Notes under the pieces: model-generated
Database searches by the model: none
What the model was told of the DNA's origin: nothing
The model's input: the letters and a program-made list of their open reading frames with translations, nothing else
Translations under genes and position numbers: made by a program
Part shown: positions 28,573-37,771 of the stretch, one piece after another
Layout: each line of letters opens with the position of its first letter
How positions within the stretch are numbered: position 1 is the first letter of the stretch
Assembly (NCBI RefSeq): GCF_029167625.1
Contig: NZ_CP119145.1
Location: 5,642,001 to 5,706,000, forward strand
DNA length: 64,000 nt
Direction: 5' to 3'
Source: Streptomyces sp. AM 4-1-1
GTDB lineage: Bacteria; Actinomycetota; Actinomycetes; Streptomycetales; Streptomycetaceae

Positions 28573-28866
28573 ATGTATGTGGGGACGCTGTCCTTCGATC
28601 TGCTCCTCGGCGACGTACGTTCGTTGAAGGAGAAACGCTCCGTCGTACGTCCGATCGTCGCCGAGCTCCAGCGCAAGTACGCGGTGAGCGTGGCGGAGAC
28701 GGGCGACCAGGACCTCCACCGCAGGGCCGAGATCGGCCTCGCGATGGTCTCCGGGGAGACCGGACACCTCTCGGACGTGCTGGACCGGTGCGAGCGCATG
28801 GTCGCGGCCCGTCCCGAGGTGGAGCTGCTGTCGGTTCGACGGCGGCTGCACAGCGACGAGGACTGA
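28573..28866 (+). CDS. DUF503 family small protein
   Basis: This 97-residue protein matches the YlxP-like DUF503 family: MYVGTLSFDLLLGDVRSLKEKRSVVRPI at the N-terminus, then VSVAETGDQDLHRRAEIGLAMVS. Members are small alpha/beta proteins encoded between infB and rbfA in many Gram-positive bacteria; a link to ribosome assembly is inferred from that position only. ATG 28573 fits the family N-terminus exactly, whereas the longer open frame from 28501 overlaps the post-infB hairpin region. Confidence 0.87.
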   Translation: MYVGTLSFDLLLGDVRSLKEKRSVVRPIVAELQRKYAVSVAETGDQDLHRRAEIGLAMVSGETGHLSDVLDRCERMVAARPEVELLSVRRRLHSDED

Positions 28867-28939
28867 ACTCCGTCGTGGATCAGCACATCGCAACAACGTC
28901 AGACCGTAAGCAAAACCCAGAAGGAAGAGTGACGGACCG

Positions 28940-29404
28940 GTGACCGACAACGCGCGGGCCCGCAAGCTGGCCGATCGGATCCAGGTCGTGGTCGCGGAGA
29001 CCCTGGACCGGCGTATCAAAGACCCGCGGCTCGGATTCGTGACGATCACGGACGCCCGGGTCACCGGGGACCTGCGGGAGGCCACGGTCTTCTACACGGT
29101 CTACGGCGACGACGAGGAGCGGGCGGCCTCGGCCGCCGCGCTGGAGAGCGCCAAGGGCGTCCTCCGGTCCGAGGTGGGCCGGCAGACCGGGGTCCGCCAC
29201 ACGCCGTCCCTGGCCTTCGTCCCGGACGCCCTGCCGGACAACGCCCGCACCATCGAGGACCTTCTCGACAAGGCGCGGGCGAAGGACGCGGAGGTGCGCC
29301 AGGTGTCGACCGGTGCGAAGTACGCCGGTGACGCCGACCCGTACCGCAAGCCCGAGGACGAGACCGACGGGACCGACGAGAACGAAGCCCCGGCGTCCGA
29401 ATGA
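28940..29404 (+). CDS. rbfA: Ribosome-binding factor A
   Basis: RbfA is a KH-like cold-shock and 16S rRNA maturation factor for the 30S subunit. The 154-residue product has the characteristic N-terminal helix ([35 protein letters not shown]) and the helix [14 protein letters not shown]. The C-terminal ~40 residues are acidic and disordered, as in other actinobacterial RbfA. GTG 28940 is preceded by AAGGAAGAG. Its stop overlaps the truB start (ATGA). Confidence 0.94.
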   Translation: MTDNARARKLADRIQVVVAETLDRRIKDPRLGFVTITDARVTGDLREATVFYTVYGDDEERAASAAALESAKGVLRSEVGRQTGVRHTPSLAFVPDALPDNARTIEDLLDKARAKDAEVRQVSTGAKYAGDADPYRKPEDETDGTDENEAPASE

Positions 29405-30357
29405 CAGAGCGGAGCAGGACGCCCCGGGCACGGGGCGCGAACACGGCGGCCTCGGACGAGGGCGCCGCGGGGGTGCCGGACGGCCTGGTCATCGTCGACA
29501 AGCCGGCCGGCTTCACCTCGCACGACGTGGTCGCCAAGATGCGCGGCATCGCCCGCACCCGGCGGGTCGGCCACGCCGGCACGCTGGACCCGATGGCGAC
29601 CGGGGTACTCGTCCTCGGCGTGGAGAAGGCCACCAAGCTCCTCGGCCACCTCGCGCTGACCGAGAAGGAGTACCTGGGCACGATCCGGCTCGGCCAGGAC
29701 ACCGTCACCGACGACGCGGAGGGCGAGATCACCTCGTCCACCGACGCCTCCGGGGTGACGCGCGAGGGCATCGACGCCGGGGTCGCCGCACTGACCGGCC
29801 GGATCATGCAGGTCCCGTCGAAGGTCAGCGCCATCAAGATCGACGGCAAGCGGTCGTACGCCCGGGTCCGGGGCGGCGAGGAGTTCGACATCCCGGCCCG
29901 CCCGGTGACCATCTCGTCCTTCCGCGTCTACGACGTCCGCCCGGCGGTGGCGGAGGACGGGACCCCGGTCGTCGACCTCGTCGTCTCGGTCGTCTGCTCG
30001 TCCGGCACGTACATCCGCGCCATCGCCCGCGACCTGGGCGCCGGGCTCGGTGTCGGAGGACATCTGACCGCGCTGCGGCGCACCCGGGTCGGACCGTACG
30101 GGATCGACGCGGCGAAGTCGCTCGACCTGCACCAGCGGGAACTGACCGTGATGCCCGTCGCCGAGGCGGCCGCGTCGGCGTTCCCGCGCTGGGACGTCGA
30201 CGAGAAGCGGGCCAAACTGCTGCTCAACGGGGTGCGGGTGGACATGCCCGGCTACCCGGAGGGCAAGCCGGTCGCGGTCTTCGGACCCGACGGCCGCTTC
30301 CTGGTCCTCGTCGAGGACCAGCGGGGCAAGGCCAAGAGCCTCGCCGTCTTCGCCTGA
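29401..30357 (+). CDS. truB: tRNA pseudouridine-55 synthase
   Basis: TruB converts U55 of the tRNA T-loop to pseudouridine. The 318-residue protein shows [12 protein letters not shown], the catalytic-Asp motif [16 protein letters not shown] (near residue 60), [17 protein letters not shown], and a C-terminal PUA-like region. A ~25-residue extension precedes the conserved core. The start overlaps the rbfA stop, so it is co-translated at the end of the translation operon. The bases after the stop repeat CCTGAG, and a strong hairpin follows. Confidence 0.95.
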   Translation: MTERSRTPRARGANTAASDEGAAGVPDGLVIVDKPAGFTSHDVVAKMRGIARTRRVGHAGTLDPMATGVLVLGVEKATKLLGHLALTEKEYLGTIRLGQDTVTDDAEGEITSSTDASGVTREGIDAGVAALTGRIMQVPSKVSAIKIDGKRSYARVRGGEEFDIPARPVTISSFRVYDVRPAVAEDGTPVVDLVVSVVCSSGTYIRAIARDLGAGLGVGGHLTALRRTRVGPYGIDAAKSLDLHQRELTVMPVAEAAASAFPRWDVDEKRAKLLLNGVRVDMPGYPEGKPVAVFGPDGRFLVLVEDQRGKAKSLAVFA

Positions 30358-30380
30358 GTCCTGAGCCCTGAGTCCTGAGC

Positions 30381-30408
30381 GGAGCGGGCGGCCCCCGCCG
30401 CCCGCTCC
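30381..30408 (+). terminator. Terminator hairpin after truB
   Basis: GGAGCGGGCGGC and GCCGCCCGCTCC form a perfect 12-bp stem around a CCCC loop, 23 bases after the truB stop. It probably ends the rimP-truB transcription unit. Confidence 0.7.
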
Positions 30409-30449
30409 ACCGTCCCCCCTCGGACATGCTGTCCAACTCACCTCGCGTA

Positions 30450-30480
30450 TTCACTCCGATGGACGGGCGCTCGGAGTGAA
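30450..30480. promoter_or_regulatory. Operator-like inverted repeat upstream of the 1352-residue protein gene
   Basis: TTCACTCCGA (30450-30459) and TCGGAGTGAA (30471-30480) are exact complements, and their centres are 21 bp apart, i.e. two turns of the helix. The repeat is 75 bp before the start at 30555, between the truB terminator and that gene. It lacks a T-tract and is less G+C-rich than the terminators here, so a protein-binding site is more likely. Confidence 0.45.
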
Positions 30481-30554
30481 CAAGGGGTGCGCCGGGGGGC
30501 GCTTTCATCACCAGCGGTGCATGGGGTGATCATTCCCGGCTTACCGTCGTACGC

Positions 30555-33500
30555 ATGGGTAGCGGGAGCCGGTCGGCGCTGATCACGATCTGCGATCAGA
30601 ACGGACGGCCCCGGGGCACCGGGTTCGTCGCGGACGACCGGGGCACGGTCGTCACCAGCCACGAGGCCGTCGACGGCCGGACCGGCCTCGTGCTGCACGG
30701 GGCGGACGGCCGGACCTGTCCCGCCGGTCCCGACACCGTCATCGCTCTGCCTGAGCTGGACCTCGCACTGCTGCGCACCGACGGGACGGACACGCTCGGC
30801 GTACGGCCGCTGCCGATCGCCGTCCGAGGCCGTATCGAACCCGGCGCGTACGTACGGATCGCCGCCCACGGCTGGCGGGAGGCGCGGGTGCTCGGGCCGG
30901 CCACGGCCACCTACACCTGCGGCGGACGCAGCCGTCCGGTCGGCGAGGCGATGGAGCTGGCGCTCGGCACCGACGGCCGGGACGCGCTGCGGTCGGGCGG
31001 TGCGGCGGTGGGCGGCCCGGTCGTCGACCCGGAGACCGGCGCGGTGCTCGCCGTCCTCGGCACCCGGCTGAGCGCGGGACATCCGGCCGCCGGGCTCGCC
31101 ATGCCGCTGTGGGGCCGGGACGACGAGCCGGTACTGGCCGAGCTGGTACGCCGTAACGCGGTGGTGGTGCCCGGGTACGGGCGCGATCTGAACCTCGCGG
31201 GAGCGTCCCGGCTGACCACGGCCCCGGACGGTCCGGCGGTCGGCCGTCCGGTGGACACGCGGCCCGAGCCGGTCGAACGTCCCGGGATCGCCGCCGAGCT
31301 CGCGGCGTTCACCGCCGCGCGCGAGGACCCGGGCGGCCCCGTGGTCCTCGGACTCGTCGGCGAGCCGGGCACCGGGCGCACGACGGAACTCGCCGCGCTC
31401 GCCGCGCGCCGGGCCCGGGGCACCGTCCCGGCACTCACCGTCCGGCTGCGCGGCGCCGATCTGCGGGCCGACGACACCTCGCTGGCCGACGCGGTCGCCC
31501 GCACCCTGCGCCGGGCCGGGCGAATCGTCACTGCCGCCGGGGCGCGGGGCGCCATGGCCGACACCACCCCCGAGCGCGTCGCGGGGCTCGCCGTCGCCTG
31601 GGGCAGCCCACTCCTCGTGCTCCTCGACGGCCCCGAGGAGATGCCGCCCGCACTCGCCCACCGCCCCGCGGGCTGGACCACCGCCACGACCGGCTGGCTG
31701 ACGGCGAACAGGGCGCGACTGGTGATCGCCTGCCGGCCCGAGCACTGGGGGACGGCCGGCACCCACTGGCCGCCCGGCGCGCTGTACCGTCCCGCACGGC
31801 CCGCCCCCGCGCTGCCGCCGGCCGTCCGGATCGGCGATCTGACCGCGCGCCAGGCGGAACGGGCCCGTGAACGGTACGCCCTGCCGCCCGGCGCCGTGGC
31901 CCCCGTCGCCGACCGGCATCCGCTCACCCTGCGGCTGCTCGCCGGGGTGCGGGAGGAGCTACCCGCCGATGTGCCCGGACGGCCCGGCACCGAGGACGTG
32001 TTCGCCGCCCATCTGGACCTGATGTGTCTGCGCATCGCGGTCCGTGTCACCGCGCGGAGCGGTCCCGCCCCGCGCGGCGCAGAGGTACGCCGAACGGCGG
32101 CGCGGGTTGCGGGACGGGTCCACGAGGCGGCGAGGCGGTGCCTCGGACCGGGACAGGGCGAACTGGACCGGGCCGCGTTCGAGGAGATCTTCCCGTGGCA
32201 CACGGGCTGGGCGGCGGCCGTCCTGACGGAGGGGCTGCTGGTCGCGGCGGGCACGGGCTACCGCTTCGCCCACGAGGAGCTGGGGGACTGGGTGCAGGGG
32301 GCGCACCTGGACGTGGACGCGGCACTGCACGCGCTGGTGCACCGATGGGGTGCGGACGCGCCGATGCCGGGGGAGCGGGGCGGTCCGCCCCGGGCCCGAG
32401 GGGACGGACGGCTCTGCCCCCGGCCGGAGAGGGAGCGGCGGCCGGAGAAGGAGCGTTCCGAACGGCGGGAACCGTCCGAGCCGATGCCCGGACGGGCCCC
32501 GGGTGCGGGTGCGGGTGCGGGTGCGGGTACGGGCGCGGCGGCGGTGACGCCGACGGCTGTGCCGGGCCGTCCGGGGAGGGGCGCGCGGGGCGGTCCGGCG
32601 CAGCCGCCGGGCACCCGGGTCCTTCCCGTGCCCCGGCACCGCGTCGGCCCCGTGATCCAGGCGCTGCTGCTGCTGGAGCGCCGCCACGGTACGGACGCGC
32701 TGGCCCGCCGGATGGCCGGTCTGGCCGACGCCCTGAACCGGTCGGCGCCACCGGCTCCGGCGCCACCGGCTCTCCGGGTGCCCACGGCCCGCGCGTCCGT
32801 ACGCGCGGCGGCAGCCTCCGTGGCGGCACCTGTCTCGGCTGCGGCGCCCGCTTCAGACATGGCGCCGGCCCCTGACACGGCGCCCGCTTCAGACATGGCG
32901 CCGGCCCCTGACACGGCACCCGCTTCAGATATGGCGCCGGCCCCTGACACGGCGCCCGCTTCAGACATGGCGCCGGCCCCTGACACGGCGTCGGCCTCCG
33001 GCACGGCACCCGCCCCTGACACTGCGCCGTCCCACCCCGTGGACCCCGCGCGGGCGGACGAGGCGCGCTGGTGGGCCGCCCGGCTGCTCGCGGGGACGCT
33101 GCTCCGGGTGCCCGACGCACGCCCCTACCTCGAAGTGCTCCGGGCGCTCGCCGGGTGGGTCACCCGACGGCCCGGCCGCGCGGGCGGGCCGGGCGAGCGG
33201 TCGGCGTACGCGGAGTTCGGGCCGTGGTTCTGGCCGAGGCCGCGGCTGCCCGAGGCGGACCGGCTCGATCTGTTACGGCGACTCGTGACCGCCGACGGGC
33301 CGCCCGGCGCGGACTGCGGCGAACGGTATCTGGACGCGGCCGCCCGTCGGCTCGCCGCCGCGCCACGGACCGTACAGCCGCTGCTCTGCCGCTGGTTCAC
33401 CGACGAGCGCCCCCTGACCTTCGACGCGGTCGACGGTGGGGAGTCGATGCGGCCCACGGTCGCCGCCGCCGCGCAGGCCCTGCTCTACGCCCGCAGGGAC

Positions 33501-34613
33501 CTCGCCGTCGACGATCTGGTCGAAGCGCTCGTCGTGACCGCCCATCCCCGTGCCGGTGAACTCCTCGCCGCGCTCGCCGAGGACGAGCCGTCCGCGATGT
33601 GCCGCGCCGTGGACCGCTGGGCCCGGGACGACGCCCGGCCCGAGCGGTGGACCGACGCGGCCACCCACGCGCGGGCCGTCGCCCCGTACACCGCGGACCC
33701 CGCCGACCGCGTCCTGCTGCACCGCTGCGCCGTCGCCCTGTTGTCGCGCCCCGACGAGCCCGATGTCCGGGGCCCCGCACTCACCGTGCTCGTCCAGGAC
33801 CCGGCCACCCGGGAGCGTCATCTGCCCGCCGCCCTGCGGGCCCTCGCCGCGGGGGACCCCGGCAGGTCCGCCTCCGTGGCCGCTCTCGCCGAAGCCCTCA
33901 CCTCCCATCCCGAGCCGGTGCTCGCGGCGTTCCGGCAGTGCCTCGCACGGCCCGGCGACGCAGCCGGCGAGGTCCTGTCGGCGCTGGCCGGGACGGACTC
34001 CCCGGCGCTGGCGTTGCACGCCGCGGATCTCGTACGCGAGTACCTGGACCACCACCCGGACGACGCCGGGGCCGCCGCCGCGTACATCGACCGCAGGCTG
34101 GAACACGGACCCGCCGCCCGCGCCCTGCTCAGGCCACTGGTCACCGGTCTGCTGCGGGACCGCCCCGGGCCGGTGCGCGCCGCGCTCGCCCCGGTGCTCG
34201 CCGCCCCGGGCAGCCCGGACTCCCGGGAGGCGCGGGCGGAGCTGCTGGAGGAGCTGCTGGCAGCGGAACAGGGCGCACGGCCCGATCCGGACGTCCTCGC
34301 CGCGCTGCTCCGGGCCGCCGCCGGCGCGGACCGGGGACCGGAATCCCGCACCCTGGCCCTGGTGCACCGGGCCGGGACGCTCCTCGTCCGTACTCCGGAG
34401 GGCGCGTCCCGCTTCGACCGGGAACTCGCCGAACTCGCCCGCGAGTTTCCCGAATTCGCCGCGTCCGTCCTGGGCCGGCTGGAGGACGCCCCGCAGGAGT
34501 GGGCGGCCGTGGTCGGCCCCGGCGCGCGACGGACACTGGAGACGCTGTGCTCCCGCACCCCGATGCCGATGCGGGCCGGGGGGCCCGGGCATGGCAGTCT
34601 TAGACCTGCGTAA
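30555..34613 (+). CDS. Trypsin-like (pseudo)protease fused to P-loop NTPase and helical repeat region
   Basis: Protein of 1352 residues. Residues 1-195 look like a trypsin-like domain with GTGFV, the His in VVTSHEAV (H36) and Asp in ELDLALL (D69). The position of the nucleophile (GDSGGP) reads SGGAAVGGPVVD, so the serine is Val152. Residues ~260-480 form a P-loop NTPase like that of STAND regulators: GEPGTGRTTELAAL (Arg instead of the Walker Lys) and LLVLLDGPEEMP. A disordered section follows, with a Gly-Ala run and DMAPAPDTAPAS repeats (about residues 650-820), then a long Ala/Leu-rich HEAT-like region to the end. The role is unknown; a signalling scaffold is plausible. Confidence 0.78.
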   Translation: MGSGSRSALITICDQNGRPRGTGFVADDRGTVVTSHEAVDGRTGLVLHGADGRTCPAGPDTVIALPELDLALLRTDGTDTLGVRPLPIAVRGRIEPGAYVRIAAHGWREARVLGPATATYTCGGRSRPVGEAMELALGTDGRDALRSGGAAVGGPVVDPETGAVLAVLGTRLSAGHPAAGLAMPLWGRDDEPVLAELVRRNAVVVPGYGRDLNLAGASRLTTAPDGPAVGRPVDTRPEPVERPGIAAELAAFTAAREDPGGPVVLGLVGEPGTGRTTELAALAARRARGTVPALTVRLRGADLRADDTSLADAVARTLRRAGRIVTAAGARGAMADTTPERVAGLAVAWGSPLLVLLDGPEEMPPALAHRPAGWTTATTGWLTANRARLVIACRPEHWGTAGTHWPPGALYRPARPAPALPPAVRIGDLTARQAERARERYALPPGAVAPVADRHPLTLRLLAGVREELPADVPGRPGTEDVFAAHLDLMCLRIAVRVTARSGPAPRGAEVRRTAARVAGRVHEAARRCLGPGQGELDRAAFEEIFPWHTGWAAAVLTEGLLVAAGTGYRFAHEELGDWVQGAHLDVDAALHALVHRWGADAPMPGERGGPPRARGDGRLCPRPERERRPEKERSERREPSEPMPGRAPGAGAGAGAGTGAAAVTPTAVPGRPGRGARGGPAQPPGTRVLPVPRHRVGPVIQALLLLERRHGTDALARRMAGLADALNRSAPPAPAPPALRVPTARASVRAAAASVAAPVSAAAPASDMAPAPDTAPASDMAPAPDTAPASDMAPAPDTAPASDMAPAPDTASASGTAPAPDTAPSHPVDPARADEARWWAARLLAGTLLRVPDARPYLEVLRALAGWVTRRPGRAGGPGERSAYAEFGPWFWPRPRLPEADRLDLLRRLVTADGPPGADCGERYLDAAARRLAAAPRTVQPLLCRWFTDERPLTFDAVDGGESMRPTVAAAAQALLYARRDLAVDDLVEALVVTAHPRAGELLAALAEDEPSAMCRAVDRWARDDARPERWTDAATHARAVAPYTADPADRVLLHRCAVALLSRPDEPDVRGPALTVLVQDPATRERHLPAALRALAAGDPGRSASVAALAEALTSHPEPVLAAFRQCLARPGDAAGEVLSALAGTDSPALALHAADLVREYLDHHPDDAGAAAAYIDRRLEHGPAARALLRPLVTGLLRDRPGPVRAALAPVLAAPGSPDSREARAELLEELLAAEQGARPDPDVLAALLRAAAGADRGPESRTLALVHRAGTLLVRTPEGASRFDRELAELAREFPEFAASVLGRLEDAPQEWAAVVGPGARRTLETLCSRTPMPMRAGGPGHGSLRPA
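32850..33020 (+). repeat. 36-bp tandem repeats inside the trypsin-like/P-loop protein gene
   Basis: Copies begin at 32850, 32886, 32922 and 32958, each 36 bp and nearly identical, with a decayed fifth from 32994. Each encodes 12 residues (ASDMAPAPDTAP), so changes in copy number would keep the reading frame. The repeats lie in a disordered linker between the NTPase and the helical region. Confidence 0.85.
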
Positions 34614-34654
34614 TCGACAATCACGTACACGGGTTCGGGCGAGGAGCGGTGAGA

Positions 34655-35608
34655 GTGCAGCGCTGGCGTGGCTTGGAGGACATCCCCCAGGACTGGGGAC
34701 GCAGCGTCGTCACCATCGGCTCCTACGACGGGGTGCACCGCGGACACCAGCTGATCATCGGCCGGGCGGTCGAGCGGGCGCGCGAGCTGGGGCTGCCGTC
34801 CGTCGTCGTCACGTTCGACCCGCACCCCAGCGAGGTCGTCAGGCCCGGCAGCCATCCGCCGCTGCTCGCGCCGCACCACCGCCGTGCGGAGCTGATGGCG
34901 GAGCTGGGGGTGGACGCGGTGCTGATCCTGCCGTTCACGACCGAGTTCTCGAAGCTCGCGCCCGCCGACTTCATCGCCAAGGTCCTGGTCGACAAGCTGC
35001 ACGCCCGGCTGGTCATCGAGGGCCCGAACTTCCGCTTCGGTCACCGTGCGGCGGGGAACGTCCAGCTCCTCACCGAGCTGGGCCCGGCCCACGACTACAG
35101 CGTCGAGGTCATCGACCTGTATGTGAGCGGTGAGGCGGGCGGCGGCGAACCGTTCTCCTCCACGCTGACCCGTCGGCTGACCGCCGAGGGCGATGTGGCG
35201 GGGGCCGCCGAGATCCTCGGCCGCCCGCACCGCGTCGAGGGCGTCGTGGTCCACGGCGCGCGGCGCGGCCGTGAACTGGGCTTCCCCACGGCGAACGTAC
35301 AGACGCTGCCGCACACCGCGATCCCCGCCGACGGCGTCTACGCTGGCTGGTTGCACGTGGACGGCGAGGCGATGCCCGCCGCGATCTCGGTCGGCATGAA
35401 CCCGCAGTTCGACGGCAAGAACCGGACGGTGGAGGCGTACGCGATCGACCGCGTCGGGCTCGACCTGTACGGGCTCCATGTCGCCGTCGACTTCCTCGCC
35501 TACGTCCGGGGCCAGGAGAAGTTCGACTCGATCGACGCGCTGCTCGTGGCGATGGCCGCCGATGTGAAGCGCGCGAGCGAGCTGGTGGCGGCGGCCGAAC
35601 GGGGCTGA
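34655..35608 (+). CDS. ribF: Bifunctional riboflavin kinase/FAD synthetase
   Basis: RibF makes FMN from riboflavin and FAD from FMN. Of 317 residues, the N-terminal half is the nucleotidyltransferase (FAD synthetase) domain with GSYDGVHRGHQLII and VVVTFDPHP. The C-terminal half is the flavokinase barrel with RGRELGFPTANVQTLP and GVYAGWLHVDG. GTG 34655 is chosen because GAGGAG ends 8 bases upstream; a GTG at 34649 would be too close to it. The gene is in its conserved position near rbfA/truB, separated here by the 1352-residue protein gene, and converges on the ABC transporter operon. Confidence 0.95.
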   Translation: MQRWRGLEDIPQDWGRSVVTIGSYDGVHRGHQLIIGRAVERARELGLPSVVVTFDPHPSEVVRPGSHPPLLAPHHRRAELMAELGVDAVLILPFTTEFSKLAPADFIAKVLVDKLHARLVIEGPNFRFGHRAAGNVQLLTELGPAHDYSVEVIDLYVSGEAGGGEPFSSTLTRRLTAEGDVAGAAEILGRPHRVEGVVVHGARRGRELGFPTANVQTLPHTAIPADGVYAGWLHVDGEAMPAAISVGMNPQFDGKNRTVEAYAIDRVGLDLYGLHVAVDFLAYVRGQEKFDSIDALLVAMAADVKRASELVAAAERG

Positions 35609-35615
35609 TCCGCCG

Positions 35616-35636
35616 CCCGGCGCCCGTGGCACCGGG
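35616..35636. terminator. Hairpin between convergent ribF and the ABC operon
   Basis: CCCGGCGCC and GGCACCGGG pair with one mismatch around a CGT loop. It lies 8 bases after the ribF stop and 25 bases before the end of the opposing oppF-like gene, so it may serve both. Confidence 0.45.
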
Positions 35637-35660
35637 CCGCCTCCGGGACCGGCCCCGGCC

Positions 35661-36707
35661 CTACCCCCGCTCCGCCTCCGTCGTGGCGGAGGTCTCCGAG
35701 GAGGACGGTGGAGCGGCGGCGACCGCCGTCGCCCAGTGGCACGCCACACGGGTCCCGCCGTCGCCCGCGAGCACCGGCAGGTCCTCCGTGCGGCACGCGT
35801 CGGCGACCCCGGCACGCTCCGCCTCGCCCGAGGCGAGAATCCGGCAGCGGGTGTGGAACCGGCAGCCGGACGGCACCCGGGACGGGTCCGGCGGTTCGCC
35901 CGACAGAATCACCGGATCGCCCTGCGCCTCCGGCAGGACCGACAACAGTGCCTGGGTGTAAGGGTGCTGAGGTCGCGTCAGTATCTTCTCCGCGTCACCG
36001 GTCTCGACGATCCGGCCGAGGTACATCACCGCCACCCGGTCGGCGATGTTCCACGCCAGCCCCAGATCGTGCGTCACCACCAGTGCGGACAGGCCCAGTT
36101 CGTCCCGGAGCCGCAGCAGCAGTGCCAGGATCTCACCGCGCACGGACGCGTCCAGCGACGCCACCGGCTCGTCCGCCACGATGAGTTCGGGTTCGAGGAC
36201 CAGCGCACCCGCGATCACCACCCGCTGCCGCTGGCCACCGGACAGTTCACGCGGACGGCGCAGGAGGAACCGCTCGGGCGGCCGCAGCCCGGCCCGTGAC
36301 AGCGCCCGCGTGACCGCCGCCCGCTCGTCACCCCCGTACCCGTGGATGCGCAGCCCCTCCGCCACCGCGTCGTACACCGTGTGCCGGGGGTTGAGCGAGC
36401 CGCTGGGGTCCTGGAGGACCAGCTGCACCCGCCTGCGGTACGCCTTCAGGGCCCGCCCCGAGTAGCCGAGCGGGACGCCGTCGAATGTCACCCGGCCGGA
36501 CGTCGGCGGGACCAGCCCCAGCAGCGCGCGGGCCAGCGTCGTCTTGCCGCAGCCCGACTCGCCGACCAGCGCGACGATCTCGCCCGGCCGGATGGCGAGG
36601 TCGACGCCGTCGACGGCCCGTGCCGCGGCGGCTCCACGCCGGCCGGGGAAGGTGACCTCCAGTCCGTCCGCGCCGAGCAGCGGCGGGGGAGGGGGCGGGA
36701 CGGTCAC
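35661..36707 (-). CDS. Peptide/nickel ABC transporter ATP-binding protein (OppF/DppF type)
   Basis: This 348-residue ABC ATPase has Walker [16 protein letters not shown], signature [17 protein letters not shown], Walker B ELIVADEPVASLD and the H-loop VVTHDLG. The C-terminal oligopeptide-transporter extension includes SGCRFHTRCRI. It pairs with the upstream ATPase to power uptake of peptides or nickel. GTG 36707 overlaps the stop of the partner gene (GTGA) and skips a longer upstream open frame without similarity. It is the last gene of a five-gene operon read leftwards. Confidence 0.9.
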   Translation of the reverse strand: MTVPPPPPPLLGADGLEVTFPGRRGAAAARAVDGVDLAIRPGEIVALVGESGCGKTTLARALLGLVPPTSGRVTFDGVPLGYSGRALKAYRRRVQLVLQDPSGSLNPRHTVYDAVAEGLRIHGYGGDERAAVTRALSRAGLRPPERFLLRRPRELSGGQRQRVVIAGALVLEPELIVADEPVASLDASVRGEILALLLRLRDELGLSALVVTHDLGLAWNIADRVAVMYLGRIVETGDAEKILTRPQHPYTQALLSVLPEAQGDPVILSGEPPDPSRVPSGCRFHTRCRILASGEAERAGVADACRTEDLPVLAGDGGTRVACHWATAVAAAPPSSSETSATTEAERG

Positions 36708-37771
36708 GGGGTGCTCCTGACGTCCGGGGTGCCGTGCCCGGCCGGCGAGCCGGCCCCGGTGACTCCGGCGGCCCCGGTGCGGCCCTGTCCCGGCGGCCCC
36801 ACGAGCACACAGGCGGCCCGCCGCCCGGCTCCCGCGTCCCACAGCTCCGGGTCCCGTGTCGCACAGGAGTCGACGGCGACCGGGCAGCGCGGGTGGAACG
36901 TACAGCCCGACGGCAGCGCCGACGGGTCCGGCGGGTCACCGGGCAGACCGCGCGGGGCGTGCCGGGACGCGGGGTCGCCGATCCTGGGGAAGGCGGTGGA
37001 CAGCGCGCTCGCGTAGGGGTGCAGGGCGTTCTCGTACACCTGCCGGGCGGGGCCCTCCTCCACGATCCGGCCCGCGTACATCACCGCCAGCCGGTCGCAG
37101 GTGTCGGCCAGCACCGCCAGATCGTGGCTGATCATGATCAGGCCGAGTCCCTGGCCCGCGACGAGCTGTTCGATCAGCCGGAGGATCTGCGCCTGGATCA
37201 TCACGTCCAGCGCGGTGGTCGGCTCGTCCGCGACGACCAGCTCGGGATCACAGGCCAGCGCCATCGCGATCATCACGCGCTGGCGCTGGCCGCCGGACAG
37301 CTCGTGCGGATAGGCGCTCGCCCGTGCGGCGGGCAGCCCGACCTGTTCCAGCAGTTCCCCGGCCCGCCTCCGGGCCGCCGCCCGGGTCGTCCCGCGATGG
37401 AGCAGGACCGGTTCGGCGATCTGGTCGCCGACGCGGTGCACGGCGTTCAGCGAGTGCATCGCGCCCTGGAAGACGATCGACGCCCCCGCCCAGCGCACGG
37501 CCCGCAGCCGCCCCCATCGCATGGTGAGGACGTCCTCGCCGTCCAGCAGGATCTCGCCGGACAGCTTCGCCGACGCGGGCAGCAGCCGCAGCAGCGCCAG
37601 CGCCAGTGTCGACTTCCCGCAGCCGGACTCCCCGGCGATGCCCAGCTTCCGGCCGGCTTCCACCCGCAGGTCGACGCCGCGTACGGCGGGGACGGCGAGG
37701 GCGCCCGAACCGTAGGTCACCTGGAGGTTCCTGACGTCGAGCAGCGGCCGACCGGTCGTGGAGGATGTCAA
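36704..37771 (-). CDS. Peptide/nickel ABC transporter ATP-binding protein (OppD/DppD type)
   Basis: Second ABC ATPase of the importer, 355 residues: Walker [16 protein letters not shown], signature [17 protein letters not shown], Walker [15 protein letters not shown]-loop MISHDL, and the family C-terminal motif [12 protein letters not shown] with Cys residues. The start is TTG 37771, which overlaps the permease stop (TTGA) and is preceded by GGAGAAGGG. The longer open frame upstream is a shadow of the permease gene. Confidence 0.9.
   Translation of the reverse strand: MTSSTTGRPLLDVRNLQVTYGSGALAVPAVRGVDLRVEAGRKLGIAGESGCGKSTLALALLRLLPASAKLSGEILLDGEDVLTMRWGRLRAVRWAGASIVFQGAMHSLNAVHRVGDQIAEPVLLHRGTTRAAARRRAGELLEQVGLPAARASAYPHELSGGQRQRVMIAMALACDPELVVADEPTTALDVMIQAQILRLIEQLVAGQGLGLIMISHDLAVLADTCDRLAVMYAGRIVEEGPARQVYENALHPYASALSTAFPRIGDPASRHAPRGLPGDPPDPSALPSGCTFHPRCPVAVDSCATRDPELWDAGAGRRAACVLVGPPGQGRTGAAGVTGAGSPAGHGTPDVRSTP

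Noticed and set aside
32850..33020. 36-bp repeat unit length typical of CRISPR
   Set aside because: Copies are directly adjacent with no spacers and encode an in-frame peptide repeat; no cas genes are nearby.
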